A stretch of 64,000 nucleotides of DNA from Rhodanobacter sp. A1T4. GTDB lineage: Bacteria > Pseudomonadota > Gammaproteobacteria > Xanthomonadales > Rhodanobacteraceae. This document shows positions 63,419 to 64,000 of the stretch, in pieces; positions within the stretch are counted from its first letter, which is position 1; the number at the start of each line of letters is the position of its first letter. The notes below the pieces were generated by a model that made no database searches, was not told where the DNA came from, and was given only the letters and a program-made list of their open reading frames with translations. The stretch covers positions 624,465-688,464 of the forward strand of contig NZ_JACHCP010000001.1 of assembly GCF_014207185.1 (NCBI RefSeq), in the 5' to 3' direction. A program made the translations under genes and the position numbers.

Positions 63419-63444
63419 AGCCCGCCGAAATGGCGGGCTTTTTC
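63419..63444 (+). terminator. Rho-independent terminator of htpG
   Basis: Stem AGCCCGCC / GGCGGGCT with loop GAAAT and a T run, 27 bases after the htpG stop codon. Confidence 0.92.
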
Positions 63445-64000
63445 TTTGCCATTCTTGTAGAGCTAAAAAGCTATCGTGCGCCGATGGCGACCGAGTCACT
63501 TTTCTCTTGCGTGGCCACGTCCGCGCTTGGAGCGCGGACGAACAGCGAAGCTGGCCCGAAGGGCGGAGGGCAGGATGCCCGGAGTAAGAGAAAAATAACC
63601 CAAAGAGAAGGCCACCCCGCTTGGCGCTTGCCGGGCATCCATGCCCGGCAAGTCCGTGAGCTGTGTACCCCAGTGGGCATAAAGCCGGGCTTTTCGACAG
63701 CACATCCCTGTACTGACGAAAAGGAATCGGCCTCCTGCCGATTCCCGCTACGCGGCCTGTCGTCCACACCTCACCGCCGCACAGGGGCCCGGGTAGAGCG
63801 GCGGGCCTCCTGCCCCGCACTCGGCACACCTGCTGATTGGCTAGCTCGGTCCCGTTATGCGTGGCGATGTGAGAGCAGAAAACCGATGATCCGAAAGAAA
63901 GGGTTCTGACACGAATGGTACTTACTTAAGCCTCTTCGGGTGGCCAAATCGCCGTATTTTGTCGCGAGCGATGGGACGTGGTTGAGTGAGGAGCGGCAAC
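63445..64000. repeat. Palindrome-rich noncoding tail, probable dispersed repeat
   Basis: No real gene is supported although frames stay open. It carries several perfect inverted repeats: an outer TTTTCTCTT / AAGAGAAAA pair (63500-63508, 63586-63594); CGTCCGCGCT-TGG-AGCGCGGACG (63518-63540); and CTTGCCGGGCAT-CC-ATGCCCGGCAAG (63627-63652). The translated phrases resemble spurious ORFs I recall from repeated intergenic elements in xanthomonads. The last 150 bases show nothing recognisable. Confidence 0.6.

Noticed and set aside
63406..63909. Possible 167-aa protein after htpG, and 98- and 212-aa frames on the other strand
   Set aside because: The region is dominated by inverted repeats and a terminator, and the frames lack domain features; treated as noncoding repeat.
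1..64000. CRISPR arrays, tRNA or rRNA genes, insertion sequences, prophage or integrase genes
   Set aside because: I found no regular direct repeats, no tRNA-like cloverleaf and no transposase, integrase or phage-structural protein among the open frames.

Overview
The window is chromosomal DNA of a GC-rich gammaproteobacterium. Gene content points to the Xanthomonadales (Rhodanobacteraceae/Xanthomonadaceae, for example a Dyella-, Rhodanobacter- or Frateuria-like organism). The clues are a 'pathogenicity-like' DUF2007-type protein, a YajQ protein, fused RlmKL, an AAKK-repeat histone-like protein, EgtB/EgtD, and a Xanthomonad-type intergenic repeat at the right end. This placement rests on recalled family distributions. 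I see no phage, insertion sequence, CRISPR array, rRNA or tRNA. About 69 protein genes are called; nearly all look intact, and only the first is cut by the window edge.

Layout. 1-1.7 kb: NarL-type two-component pair (kinase truncated). 2-8.1 kb: SRPBCC membrane protein, a Gld-like ABC exporter (ATPase, permease, GldG-like), then CtaG. 8.1-9.2 kb: PCuAC and Sco copper chaperones, convergent with ctaG. 9.2-11.6 kb: DUF423, a small unknown, and an SPFH / membrane protein / ribbon-helix-helix operon with a perfect palindrome at its promoter. 11.7-20.1 kb: purT, glutamate-synthase-like FMN protein, bpt, a DUF2007-like protein, tesB, AmpD-like amidase, hydrolase, rlmKL. 20-26.5 kb: egtB-egtD, and two paralogous SH3/proline-rich secreted proteins flanking an S10 carboxypeptidase. 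26.6-30.6 kb: msrB and dipZ divergent from an ECF sigma factor and its NrsF anti-sigma. 30.6-39.5 kb: yajQ, flavoprotein, dehydrogenase, PhzF, rhomboid, histone-like protein, lipoproteins, an old yellow enzyme, thioredoxin-like protein. 39.8-51 kb: pncB, metNIQ, glutathione peroxidase, dacB, slyD, a monooxygenase, pldA, ycaQ. 51-60 kb: cold-shock protein, hydrolase, a second old yellow enzyme, pirin, Mpo1-like, cytochrome c'-like, tcdA, phbB, gluQ, a YihY-type membrane protein. 60-64 kb: heat-shock genes htpX and htpG, then a palindrome-rich noncoding tail.

The most striking signal is at 29093-29210. The divergent promoters of dipZ-msrB and sigma-nrsF each carry an exact GTAACC-N16-CGAA motif on their own strand, about 60 bases from the respective start codon. 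This suggests a self-contained regulon: a redox-sensing anti-sigma releases the sigma factor, which induces itself and a periplasmic methionine-sulfoxide repair pair (DipZ as electron conduit, Tat-exported MsrB as enzyme).

The second is the 27-base perfect inverted repeat (11617-11643) just upstream of the SPFH-TM-RHH operon, a natural operator for the RHH protein encoded in that operon. Other themes are copper delivery to cytochrome oxidase, thiol/peroxide defence (EgtBD, glutathione peroxidase, MsrB, thioredoxin-like proteins) and proteostasis (HtpX, HtpG, SlyD, rhomboid).
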